A DNA stretch of 64,000 nt from Symbiodinium natans. Its lineage: Eukaryota > Sar > Dinophyceae > Suessiales > Symbiodiniaceae. This document shows, one piece after another, positions 11,473-21,910 of this stretch. The notes beneath the pieces were generated by a model. That model was not told the DNA's origin and ran no database searches. It saw nothing but the letters and a program-made list of their open reading frames with translations. Both the position numbers and the translations under genes were made by a program. The stretch's first letter is position 1, and every line of letters starts with the position of its first letter. The stretch spans positions 310,001 to 374,000 of the forward strand of contig CAJNDS010002498.1 in the NCBI GenBank assembly GCA_905221605.1, read 5' to 3'.

Positions 11473-11759
11473 GTCTCATTGGCTCAAAGAGTTTACTTCT
11501 ACTCATGCCATTCACGGTTCACCCATGCGTGCCTGCAATGTAGTCCTTCATATACAAGCAAGGCCCGGTGAACTTCTCTGAATTTCCGAAGACCCCGCCC
11601 GCTTGAAGCCGGGGCTGTGATCGGGATTTTGCTCGTTTTGGTTCGGGATTCGGGTTTTTTTTTTGGGTTTTTTAGGCCTTTGGCCGGCGAATCCCCCTCG
11701 CGAATCTCTCTGTCCGCCGAAGTGCTACCCGGTGTGTGGAAAGTGCTCTGACACTTACG

Positions 11760-13830
11760 TTTGTCTCTGGCAGATATGGTTTATGGCTGCTCTCGGTGCT
11801 TGTGGGCATCGCAGGCGCCAGGGCGAAGTTGATAGAGATCTCCAGCCATTCACTCGTGCATGTGAGCATCTGCAGGTGCAGCCAACATTCGACGCCAGAG
11901 TAGTGACACCCTCTGCGAGTACGCAGAACCAGAGCCGCTGCTTTCCTGCTCCAAGGTAGGGAGCAGCATGCAGAAATATGCAAAATCCAAATAGTACAAT
12001 TTGCAGGAGCAAAGGTCACGTTAATGTCGGTTCTGATCTTCAGGTTTGCATTGCTCGCCTCAGGTTGCTGCCAGGCAGCAGGAAGAAAGCTGGCGGCTTT
12101 GCTGCAGCAGTTTGCTTCGTTGCTTCGGAGCGATGCCTCGGTTTCTGGGTTTGGAAGGTTTATGAGCTTCACGTCGCATGCTTGGGAGTTGCGCAGCCTT
12201 CATGCTGGGAAAGAAAAATGTTAGAGCTCCTTGTTCGCAGGAATGTGAAGTTGGAGGAAGCGTGGAGCACCCTCTGCAAAGTATGAGGCCCAGGCTGCGG
12301 CTACGTCCCAGAGCTATTCATACGTCGGTCCCACGTTTGCAGAGTCTGCTCAGGATGAGAAAAATTTGCCTCTGATGCAAGTCTTCTTGGACCGACGCTT
12401 CAGAAAGAACTATGCCAGAGCACTTTGCCCGAGCTTTTGCACTATGTTCCGTCGGTAGTGCAGTCGTGTAGCCTCACGCCACCTCAGGTCTACAACTCGG
12501 AGGGATGGGCTGATACAGCTTGGGTCAACTACGTGGCAGTGCCTTCAAATGGCAAAGGCGTACGAGAGAGTACATGCAGAGCCGCGGAGTGAACACGAAC
12601 ACACACTTTGGGGGGGGGGGGGGGGGAGTTCCCTTGATTGGACTGACTGCTCACGAGCATGCCATGTCATGTCGTTGAACTCGTGTGAGCGAATTGTTGT
12701 GTACACAGCGTACGCGTAGACGTTTTCACTGGGTGAGAAAGTTCCTCTTGATTAGATCTCCAGAAAAAAGGTCAGGGGGATATGTGTTCCAGTACAGGAC
12801 GTAGGAGTTCGGGCCCTGCCAAAGCTCACAGATGACAGTAACTCGTGCGTCTTCCCCGATGTTCCCTGTGTTGCCAGTTCCCCGTGTTCTCTTGATTTGT
12901 TTTCGCTCTTCCAGTCTACTTCCAGTCTTCCACGTGGACGGTGCAACAATGAGGAGTAGCAAAAGTAGCGAGAGTTCCCCACAGCTTGTTCCAACCAGAC
13001 TCCGCATGTGGAGCCTTGCTCCATCTTGCTCTGTCTGGAGGTGTGTTTGGAAAGTTGACAGCTGCCCAGCTGCATTCCTCAGACCTCAGATGTTCGAATG
13101 CTTGGGGTTGCCAAGATCGTATGACGAGCATGCAGGAAAGGCTGGTGGACTCTGTGCACCGCTTTTCGCAGCACCCAATCGTTGTTGTGAACTTCGGCAC
13201 GAAGGCTTCCAGTGGGATTGGACCGATTTTTGACAAGCTATAGAGCTGCACAATGCAGGCGCCGGAGGAGCTGGATCCCGAGAAGTTTCCCCATCTTGTG
13301 CGGCTTGGCAAGCGCTTGCTAAGCCAGTGAAGACATCCTAAACCCTAAACCCTAAACCCTAAACCCTAAACCCTAAACCCTAAACCCTAAGGCAGCCCAG
13401 CAAGGTGGTTTTCCTCTCTCGCATCCGAGGCTGCTGCATGCACGTGGCCTGAAGCCAATTCCCATATCATTCAACTTCAACAAGCTTCGAGCTGTTCTGC
13501 TGGCGCAGGTGCCGCCTCAGCAAAAGCAAGTGCTCTTTACGTGCCTCTTCAGTCTTTCCAGTAGAGTCCTGTCCTTCTCGTTCAGGTCAAAGTCGGAGCT
13601 TCTTTAGACTCAGATGCTTGGGGAGAATACGTTTTGTTTTCATGGGTAGCAAGCATCTTCGCGTTGCAATGTAGCACTTTCATAGTCACGTGCCTATCAT
13701 TCCAGATGGATTCCCTCTGCGAGCCAAGGACATGCTTATGGTTACAGCTCAAGCAGATCATCTCCTGAATCGGACTGCTGAGGAAATCACAGAGAAGTTT
13801 CCTCGATGCATTCGTGTGCGCATGTATACT
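11760..13830 (+). CDS. split gene around the left telomere-type array, product unknown
   Basis: Candidate exons are about 11780-11875 (GACGHRRRQGEVDRDLQPFT), about 12030-12220 (AGRKLAALLQQFASLLRSDA), about 12255-12457 (NLPLMQVFLDRRFRKNYARA), about 12488-12562 (VYNSEGWADTAWVNYVAVPS, ended by a GC donor), about 13040-13240 (QERLVDSVHRFSQHPIVVVN), 13253-13330 (PEELDPEKFPHLVRLGKRLL then stop) and about 13705-13830 (PLRAKDMLMVTAQADHLLNR). The exon with QHPIVVVNFGTKAS and the last one are best. The CCCTAAA array lies between the last two, so it is either in an intron or between two genes. Family unknown; linkage into one gene is inference. Confidence 0.4.
12610..12626. repeat. G17 homopolymer
   Basis: Seventeen consecutive G on the + strand; G-quadruplex-prone and a likely assembly weak point. 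Confidence 0.9.
13337..13390. repeat. telomere-type array, CCCTAAA orientation
   Basis: About 7.6 copies of CCCTAAA begin 7 bp after a stop codon. TTTAGGG is the telomere unit reported for dinoflagellates, so this is an interstitial telomere-like tract. The reverse-orientation partner is at 58643-58692. Confidence 0.95.
13391..13700. other. stretch with no supported gene
   Basis: Nothing supported apart from possible short coding fragments around 13500-13560. Confidence 0.35.
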
Positions 13831-13900
13831 GACACATACAGCTGATGAGGTTTGCTTCTTAACACTCTGTGGCCTCTATGCCCATGCTGTAAAACAGTTC

Positions 13901-13994
13901 TCACGCGCCCACAAACACGCACGTGCACACGCCTCGCGCACTCGCGCACTCGCGCACTCGCGCACGCACGCACGGAAGCACGCACGCACGCATG

Positions 13995-14027
<33 letters not shown>

Positions 14028-14042
14028 GCGCGCGCGCGCGAG
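13901..14042. repeat. CA/CG alternating purine-pyrimidine microsatellite
   Basis: GCACTC and GCACGCAC units pass into (CA)n and then (CG)n. The tract alternates purine and pyrimidine almost throughout, which favours Z-DNA. Confidence 0.85.
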
Positions 14043-14769
14043 CTGAAGAGTTCTTTTGGATGATGGTGATGTCCATGTGGTGATAACAGATCCCCATGCG
14101 GGGATCAAATACCCCAATGTGGGTTGGAATCTGAAGCCAAGACCAAGCAGCGGTTGTCATCACTGTGGCCCGTAGTGGTTCAAGTTGGGGCACGGGGCAG
14201 CTCTCCGCCATCATCGAAGTTCTACGGCGCTAATCTTGTTCAACCTGATGCTCAACCTGAGGGCCCGGGTACTTTGTGTCCGATGGGAGTATGGGAGTGC
14301 AAGTCGCTGCTTTGCCTGACGGCCGTCCATGATCCATGCTTTGGCAGCGAAGCTCTGGCCAGAGGCGAACCTTGTCTCCTGTATATCCTTCCAGTCCTTT
14401 GAAGGGAGGAAGATGGTGCACCGCAGGTACAGGCCCCCTTTGTGCAGCGCAGGGGTTCCTACACACAAGCACCCGTTCACGCACGTACACACATACAGTC
14501 CAGACTATAGCCGCTCGGAGTAAAGAACGTCTCTTGTTTCAAAGTCAGCTCTCAACGTGCTCATCTGAGGCTTGCTGCAGATTCGATCTCTAAGCTAGCA
14601 CGATTGAGGAAGAAGGAACAAGGAAAATGACAAGGCAACAAATGAAGGAATAGTCACGACAAGATGCCAAGAAACGGGCCAGGGTGCTTGAGAAGCAAGA
14701 CAAGTCCTTCACCCATGTCCCTGTCCTTGGATTTCTGGGGCTTGGTGACCGATGCGAAGCAAACAAGCG

Positions 14770-15165
14770 TAGGCACATGGGGGCGCACGCGTGCGTGCCC
14801 TCATGCGCACGTGCCTGGCGAATGCACGCACGGGCATGCACAGCGTGCGTCCGTGCACGTTCTCTGTGTGTGTGTGTGTGCGCACACAAGCAGGCATGCT
14901 CATGCATGCAACCCTGCATTCCGTGCGTGCAACCACGCGTACCTGCATGCATACATGCGGAAAGACGTCCGCGCATGCATTCTTGGACACTTGCATCCAT
15001 GCATGCCCTATACGTACACGGCTGCATACGTAGATGCATGCATGCATACATGCATGGACCTGGGCGTAGAAGCAAACATAGGCGCATGCACATGCTCACA
15101 CATATCTCAACGCACAAATGCATGCCCCGCACGCACATGTACATCCATTTACGTGCTCATTGCAC
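14770..15165. repeat. GCATGCA/TGCATGCA palindrome-rich tract
   Basis: Dozens of short self-complementary words (GCATGC, TGCATGCA, ACGCGT, GCACGTGC) are interspersed with a (GT)n run at 14868-14880. Frames stay open on both strands because of composition, so the long open frames here are not evidence of genes. Confidence 0.7.
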
Positions 15166-15256
15166 ACCTCCCGCAGCAACTTTCCGAACCTTTTTTCTGA
15201 GGTATCCATTTCCCATGATGCCAACTCATTTTCTTGACCGTGATGTCCGTGACAGC

Positions 15257-15790
15257 GACACTGCCAAGAGGTTGCACGAGGTGCAGTGCTCTGTGCACAA
15301 GGGCCGTTCTAGATGCTGGGTGTCGGATGCGACTCAAAGTAACTTGATGCGGTGCCCCGGCCACGTGACCCGAAGTTTCCAGGGCAACTTCCTCAGCTTT
15401 TCTTGCAAAGATTGTCCAACGCCGACAATGCGCTGGGGACAGGCCGGCGGCCTGCGCCATGACATGCTGCCATCCAACAAGGGCACCGTGACACCCTCTG
15501 TTACACTCAGTTGCGCCAACTGTGGAGGCGCAACCGACGTGGACTTACTGGTCGCTGCCCTTCCTGAGCCGCTGGCTGTCTGCAAAGGTTGCAGGAGAGG
15601 TTTTTTTTGTGAAGACTTTGTGTGTGTAATTGTGTATCTTCTGTGCACGTTGCCCTCAAAATATCGGCTCTCCGCCAGGACGCAAGGAGCAGGGAGTGCC
15701 AACGGCAGGCATCGCCGAAGATGAGGATCTGCTCAACGTGGCTCTTTGGATGCCCAGCCGCAACTGGATCCAGATCCACATTGCAGCATA
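15257..15790 (+). CDS. Cys-rich exon pair, possible zinc-binding protein
   Basis: Exon about 15257-15594 has strong coding bias and Cys pairs spaced like metal ligands: CSVHKGRSRC, then MRCPGH, SCKDCP, SCANCG and CKGC. A second exon at about 15680-15787 reads RKEQGVPTAGIAEDEDLLNV then ALWMPSRNWIQ. The spacing suggests a zinc ribbon or treble clef, but I cannot name the family. Both exons follow AG acceptors. The frame stays open upstream only because of the adjoining palindromic repeats; that part is not counted. Confidence 0.45.
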
Positions 15791-16289
15791 GCAGATAGTC
15801 CCAGCCTTCTGTGTGTTTCAAAGGCAGGAGGGTGCCACAAAGGCCTGGTGTACCTCGGCTCAAATCATGGAGGGTTCCCTGGAGGGTTCTGCTCGGATGG
15901 AGCAGTGACAGAGCGATCACAGAGTGGGACTGAGGCGCCTTCCAGACAGGCGCAGTTTTGCAAAAACGCTGCACCTCGAGTAACCTCTTGGCAGTGTGCG
16001 ACGTTGCTACGGTTTTTTCGCTGAAGCACTTCCTACTTCAAGAAGTGATACTGTAGATCTAGTCCGGTGCTTTTTGAGAGATCTTGTGTACACGGCGCTG
16101 AGTCTGCACAAGCCTATCTAGTTGCGCCACGAAACGACAACTGGGGTCGGCGCACCCTCCGGTTGTGTAAGCAGGGGCGGAAAGAAAGAACAAGGCCTTA
16201 GTTGAGCAGCTAGGCTCCGGCCAGCGTTTTGCCGAAGGGACGGAGTCAAGGAATCCCAGCGGCGCACCCATACCGCTCGCATCGCTCGC

Positions 16290-17470
16290 ATGCGCTCGCT
16301 GGGCTTGCGTTCCACGACCTGAGCTGCCAGGAGCTGAAAAAACTTGAGAGGCGAGTTCTGGCAGAGGTGCGTGGACGCAGCGACTTCACCAAATGGCCTG
16401 CTGAGCTGGCGAAGAGTCAAGCCCTTGGGCGAGGGCGCCTGCGACGTCAAGAGCTTGTACCTGCACCTGAACCCCGGCCAGATCTGGCGTTGCGGCGACG
16501 GCCTTCGCTTGCTCCACAAGCGACCGGCTGCGACAACTCCATGCATACGTGACCGGTATCCCAATGCCGCGTCCCCGATTTTGCGTTTTGCGTGGGACCA
16601 AGTGGGTCCCAAAGTAGTATGTGAGGAAGTTCAGGTGCAGCTAGCCAAATTTTGCACGAAGTCCTCGACGGCGAAGCAAGCCGCGAGGATCCGTTGAGAA
16701 GTGTGCCACACATGGCTCGTGAGCCTGGAAGGAAAGCGTAACGGCATAACAAATCGACCCTCCCCTGTTCTCAAACTTTCCGTGCAGGCGCAGTTCAGTG
16801 ATGAAATTGATGAAATTGATGAAATCTCAGATGGCCGCCTGAAAAAGTACTGAAGCACTTAGCAGTATCTTAAACTTCTCACAGCTTTTGAAAACGCACA
16901 AGCTGCCACAACTTCAACGAGCGCGATCTGTTCAGGCGGAATCAACTTCTTGTGGGAGAACGTGGATCCCCAGCATCCTCCTGGGCCATATCCATACTAC
17001 GAGGACTCTCGGTACTTCCCGAAAGGCACCGGGCAGACTTGTCACATCGACAAAGCCCTAAAGTACCTGGCGGATCCGAAAAGAAGGGCAAAGCCTGACC
17101 CAAATCCCTTCTTTCATGATATGTTGCTTGGCTCTGTGCAGTGTGCCCAAGCCAGTGCGCGTTTCTGGTTTGTAGCCATGCTCCTGTGCATGTCTCGGGC
17201 CCGTCTGATCTGAGGAAGTTCTTCTCAAATTTCGAAGAAATACACAAGGCTGGGATTATCACATGCGACTTCTGCGAGACATGTTGTGGTGCTGCAGGAC
17301 TATCCCGACTTGAAATGCACATTGTAGACAGAGATCATCTTCGGCGAAGTCAAAATGACCAAGTGGGCTTTTTCTGCCAGCTGCTCCCGAGTGTTGCCTG
17401 CGATGACACTTGGGATTTCCGCTGCTGCCTTTCAAGCTCAAGAAGCCTTCATAACATCAGCCATGGATGT
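16290..17470 (+). CDS. split gene, product unknown
   Basis: Candidate exons are about 16297-16372 (FHDLSCQELKKLERRVLAE), about 16786-16850 (AQFSDEIDEIDEISDGRLKK, after a GCAG acceptor), about 16937-17137 (NVDPQHPPGPYPYYEDSRYF then KALKYLADPKRRAKPDPNPF) and possibly about 17205-17400 (LRKFFSNFEEIHKAGIITCD). The 16937-17137 exon is the best supported. The acidic DEIDEIDEI run comes from a GATGAAATT tandem repeat. No family recognised. Confidence 0.4.
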
Positions 17471-17479
17471 CTGGCATGA

Positions 17480-18600
17480 CGTAGCTGAGCCGTCGTAATG
17501 CAAGAAAAGAAAGCATCATCGAGAGATACCACCGCACTTTCGAATGGCCAATGTGGATACCGGAGTCACTAGGTTCACCAGACTTACCATAGCAGGGCCG
17601 GAATCGCTTATGGCGGGGCTGTGGCATGCGATGCCTAAGGACCACAAGGCGTCGCATTCGACTCATTCAGCTGCAGATTTATCAAGTTGATGCGGCTTAC
17701 TCCTTGATACTCTTCGCATTTGCATGCCTGCGCCGTTCTATCACTGCAAAATGTGTCCCGGACAGGCTTGCAATCTGTGGTAGCGCAAGCAGGTGAGAGC
17801 CTTGAATTGCACGGCTGAATGACTTCATCGTGTTCAGAGTTGCAACATGTCGCAGCAACGTTGCTAACAGTTTCGCGACCCGCGCGTCGCCATGCCGGCA
17901 ATGACGGTGCTTTGCATCATTTGGCTAAAGGCAGAGATGACTCGAAACACAGCCTTGGTGCCGTTGGAAGCCTCCAGCACAAGGCAATGTTACGATTTCT
18001 CCACATTGAGCAGATCCAACGCTCACTTGCGAGAGGCTTGACCTTCAAGTAGGTGGCGTCGACAAGAACGGATGGTACTCCAAGAATGGAGCACTTGCTC
18101 GAAAATCACAGGACGTCAAGGGATGCAGAGCACTTCTTGAATGTCGATCGGTTTGTTTGTTTCGTGGCTGTGAGGAAGAAGACTCCGAGGCAACGGCGTC
18201 CTGCAAGGCAATTGGCAAGGGGGGAACGTGATTCGACGCCTTCTGATCCCAAGATCTTTGGGCAAGTGCGTGTTTTGAAAAGGCTCGAGTCGAGTGATTT
18301 CGAGTGAAGAGAGGTCAAAAAAGCTGAGCCAGAAGTTGTTTAGCTTCTGTCAGGCATCAGCGACTCAAAAAGCTTTCCTCGACCATGCAGCAGTCTTATT
18401 ATAAGTATGTGCTAACGAAATAAGGTACGAACTTGTTGCTAGCCAAGGTTGAAGCTGGCCGCCTGGATCGTGTGGAGGCAAGGCCGATGTAGGTAGTATG
18501 CGTACATCAGCACTGGGAAAGGGATCCAAAAGGTGTGATCACTTTGTGGTACAATTGTTGTGCTCAGGACATGCTGGAGTTTCATTCCGACAAAATCGTC
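17480..18600. other. stretch with only weak coding fragments
   Basis: Short open stretches near 18055-18200 and 18440-18500 could be ankyrin-gene exons, but no splice chain is convincing. No RNA or mobile element seen. Confidence 0.35.
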
Positions 18601-18686
18601 AGACTCTCTGCTTGGACTGACCTTTGATACAAGTATGCTCTTTGGCTGCTTCTTCTTAGCAGGCTATAGTTCAGTGCTCTTTGGCA

Positions 18687-19269
18687 AGGATGTGAACTTC
18701 CAGGATCCTGTGCATGGCCGAACTCCCCTCATGCCTGGGACTAAATTGAGGGCACGTCTGCGACACAGCTCGGGCTAGCAAGCTTCTGAGCCAGAAGCCC
18801 TTCCCGAATGAAGTCTTGATTCCACAAAGTTCTGATTGTGTATGGGAATGTCGACAAGAACCATGGTGTTATAAACCAGGGCGTGCTGCTTTCAGCAACC
18901 TGTGGTTTTGCACTTGCATGTCTTCCACCAGGCTGGCTGCCCTGGCTGGAAACCTCGACCTTGTGGAGGTTTTACTTGAGGCCAGTCAGAAGCATAAGGC
19001 AAATACAATGAAGTGGCAGGCAGGGACAGGCTAAACTACAGCTCAGAAGCATGTTTTGATGTGCCAGGCGCGTGCCGATCCGCATATTCGAGAAAGAACA
19101 GAGCCTGTTCCTGGGTTCCGGTACAGACGCACCCGTGACTGCGCACACTGGCGCGGTGGAGCAGAAATCAGCTCCCGTAAGGATGTGCTACACCCCGCTA
19201 GAGGCCGCGCAGGTGATCATGGAGGCAGAGACGGCAAGAAGTACACGTAGTGCAGTGCAAGTCGTTTGA
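18687..19269 (+). CDS. ankyrin-repeat protein exons, partial
   Basis: Exon about 18687-18735 reads KDVNFQDPVHGRTPLM, the turn and first helix of an ankyrin repeat. Exon 18932-~18988 reads LAALAGNLDLVEVLLEA, the helix pair of such a repeat, after an AG-before-G acceptor and before a GC donor. Later pieces near 19065-19100 (ARADPHIRER) and 19140-19260 (CYTPLEAAQVIMEAETARST) fit a continuing array less well. Ankyrin repeats mediate protein binding; partner and full length cannot be told. Confidence 0.5.
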
Positions 19270-19436
19270 GAGGCTATCTACTTTAAATACTCATGCATGT
19301 GACCACTCGTCGTCTGCTGCTAGGATGAGGATGGTGACTTCGAGGAGCTCGTGTGAACACCCAGAGTGCAGGAGATGAGATGCGATGAGCTCCAATTCAT
19401 GTGATCGCCTTGCCGAGATATCCCATGCACACACAG

Positions 19437-19560
19437 GTCCAGCTGCTCGCAAAGGCATCGGGTTACGACCACCTACCGCGCATCCCTAAGAAATGCCTAC
19501 ATACCTCGTTTCTGGTGGCGTTCGGTCAACAGTACGTTCGGTCACAGATATCAGAGCCTG
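19437..19560 (+). CDS. probable exon, product unknown
   Basis: After a CACACAG acceptor the frame reads VQLLAKASGYDHLPRIPKKC then TSFLVAFGQQYVRSQ with coding character. It may continue the gene upstream. No family recognised. Confidence 0.3.
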
Positions 19561-19569
19561 AACATCAAA

Positions 19570-21740
19570 GCTGTGTCATGTCACAGGCCAGGCCTCCTGT
19601 CAGAGCAGCGCGCTAAGGCCCAGGCGAAGCGACCCGGGTTACGACTTCCGCCGCTGAGATTCGCCTGTGCCCTTGCCGTCTGTCTGCAAGGGTCAGGTCA
19701 GGTCTTCAGCTCGCCACCAACGATCCCCACGGCAACCGAAGGAAGGCAAGCGCGTGTATTAGACCTGCACGCAGCAGACACGCACTCGCCGGATAGAGCT
19801 GGTCAAGCTGCGGAAGACATGCACTCTGCTGTGCTCTACTCAAGAAGCGGAAAAGAGACAGTGTCTTTCTTGCGCGTGCCTGCCGCATGAAGTTGAATCT
19901 GATCGGTGTTCAGCTGCTTGTGACTCGTGGCTTCGTTGCTCCGGTATGAGTGCACACAGCTCAAGAGTTTTTTCAGCACGCCAGAACCCAGCAAGCCTGG
20001 AGTTCTTCCGGGAAGACAAATATTGTGCAGCAAGCCCAGCACCTCATGAACCCTCGGCCCTCGGTCAGATTCTAGTCTGTCCCCTGGAGTTCTCGATGAT
20101 GTGCTTTGCTCGACCCACCGTGCAGTCTTGGACGCGGAGTGTGTGGCATACTCAGTGCCCTGATCAGAACAGTGTGTGTGCCATGGCTGTTTGACGTTGC
20201 CATCTTTGCAGAGTCACATTGCCGAGGTCGTGCATTCGCAGATGATGTGGCCCCAGATTCTGAGAGAACACAAGAATGTCGTAGACACATAAGTTGCCTT
20301 CTGATACCCCTCGTAGAAGTCGTGCGTCCAAGCCAGTTCATAGACAGTCCTCAACTTGAAATGATCCAGATCGCCTGTAGCCAGTTTCTACTGGAAGGTT
20401 TTTGACGTAGTACTTTCTACCTAGTATCACCTTAAGCCTGCTGTTGGACCTGCTGCATCATCCTGCAAGGATTTGCAAGGGGCTGCTTTATGTGCTCCTT
20501 GCAAAAGAAAGAAATTCATGGGAATAGTTGCACACTGCACGCCCGTTTCACGGAGGAAGGCCCAGAGGTTCTGAAGACAGACCCATCATGATATACGACA
20601 CACCTGCAATGGCACTCCGCCCAGCTCTTCTGACAAGCGACCCCGGTGCCTAGAGGCTTAGGCCTTCACAAAATTACCGCTGGTGCCACTTGTACTTGAG
20701 CAGACAGTCCGCCCAGCTTCGAGGTCTTTGCTCGGTGGCAAATCGCCAGCCCTGGGACATGAACCATCATGGTCACGCAGGCCTGGTCAAGCCGATGCTC
20801 AGTGAAGGATGGCTTTGCAGAAGTTGAGGATAGGACGCCATAGTATAAGTAAGCATTGCTTTGTTCATGGCGTGCGGCTAGCAATCTTTGCATGACCTTT
20901 CAACTGATCGCGCCACCTCTATGAACCTCTGACAGCCACAAACGTGCAAATCAGGTTTGCTGCCTGCCGGGTCCGACAGACACCTCCACAGCTGCTTAGG
21001 CGCCCATCTTGGCTAACATCTTGTATCCGATGCTTTCTGTTGATCCTTCAACAATGTGTTTGCAAATGGGGGGGCCTGTTCCCCTACCCCCCCCTAACCG
21101 CCCCGATTTTTTCCGTTGAAGCCGTGCAAGCTTGCCTTCTGCGACCTTTACACATAGGATTCCTGTCTAAACTGCCCCGATGTGCTTGCAAATGGGGCGG
21201 GGTGGCTGCGCCCGCCTCCAACCCCCCCGCTTTCTTTTGAAGCCGTGCAAGCTGCAAGCTTACCTGATAGGGATAAGGGAGATCATGCCATGAAAAGGGC
21301 TTGCGTTGAAAACATGCGAGTCCTTTCTCAAAGCGCTAAGAATATTGTGATTGTTAGGATTTGAAGCACTGTCGAGTTGGCTGACGTCTAGTTTCTTGCA
21401 TTCTTAAACACTTACAGTACTCGAAACGCTGCAACCTCCAACTGTAGCCCTCACGTCCTGTAATTTATGACACGTGCAACCTGTGCACAGCCAAGTACCG
21501 CCAATAACACTGCAATGGCCAGGATGTGGACCACTTTCAAGCTAGTTCACGTAAAAAGGGACTGTGATTTGCACTTCTTAACTACCCAAGAGCTGGAAAT
21601 GCAGAAAAGCATCGCAATTCGCAGTATGTAAAGCCCGTGAACAGAGAGCCTAAGAAAAGAGCAAATGCGCCAGGAGCATTCGGTGGTTTACATTGCTCAT
21701 TGCTCGTATTTAGTCGAATTCGTGCTAACATGCTTCAATA
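19570..21740. other. 2.2-kb stretch with no firmly supported gene
   Basis: A few coding-like fragments occur (for example about 19980-20060, ARQNPASLEFFREDKYCA), but none can be linked. It contains the diverged tandem repeat at 21054-21252; the rest is unique and AT-richer after 21350. Confidence 0.35.
21054..21252. repeat. two diverged tandem copies with G- and C-runs
   Basis: The segment TGTGTTTGCAAATGGGG...GAAGCCGTGCAAGCT (21054-21131) recurs as GTGCTTGCAAATGGGG...GAAGCCGTGCAAGCT (21182-21252) with substitutions and indels. Confidence 0.7.
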
Positions 21741-21750
21741 TGACCGTTTC

Positions 21751-21802
21751 TGCAGTTTTAGATAGAAGGCAACCAATGCAGTTTTAGATAGAAGGCAACC
21801 AA
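21751..21802. repeat. perfect 26-bp tandem duplication
   Basis: TGCAGTTTTAGATAGAAGGC plus AACCAA occurs twice without mismatch, about 110 bp before the ATG of the intronless gene. Confidence 0.95.
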
Positions 21803-21910
21803 CCCATGAACAACGGCCAATGGATGCCAGTGGCCAATTAGTGAGCTTTCTGCAGTATTTGGCTCAGCACCTACTCGTAGCTAGCGCAAGCAGAGCTGTG
21901 TGTGGTTCTG

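Noticed and set aside
14684..15216. Upstream half of a long + frame (and the matching minus frames) across the palindromic tract
   Set aside because: The frames are kept open by GCATGCA-type repeat composition on both strands; only the part after about 15257 has real coding character.
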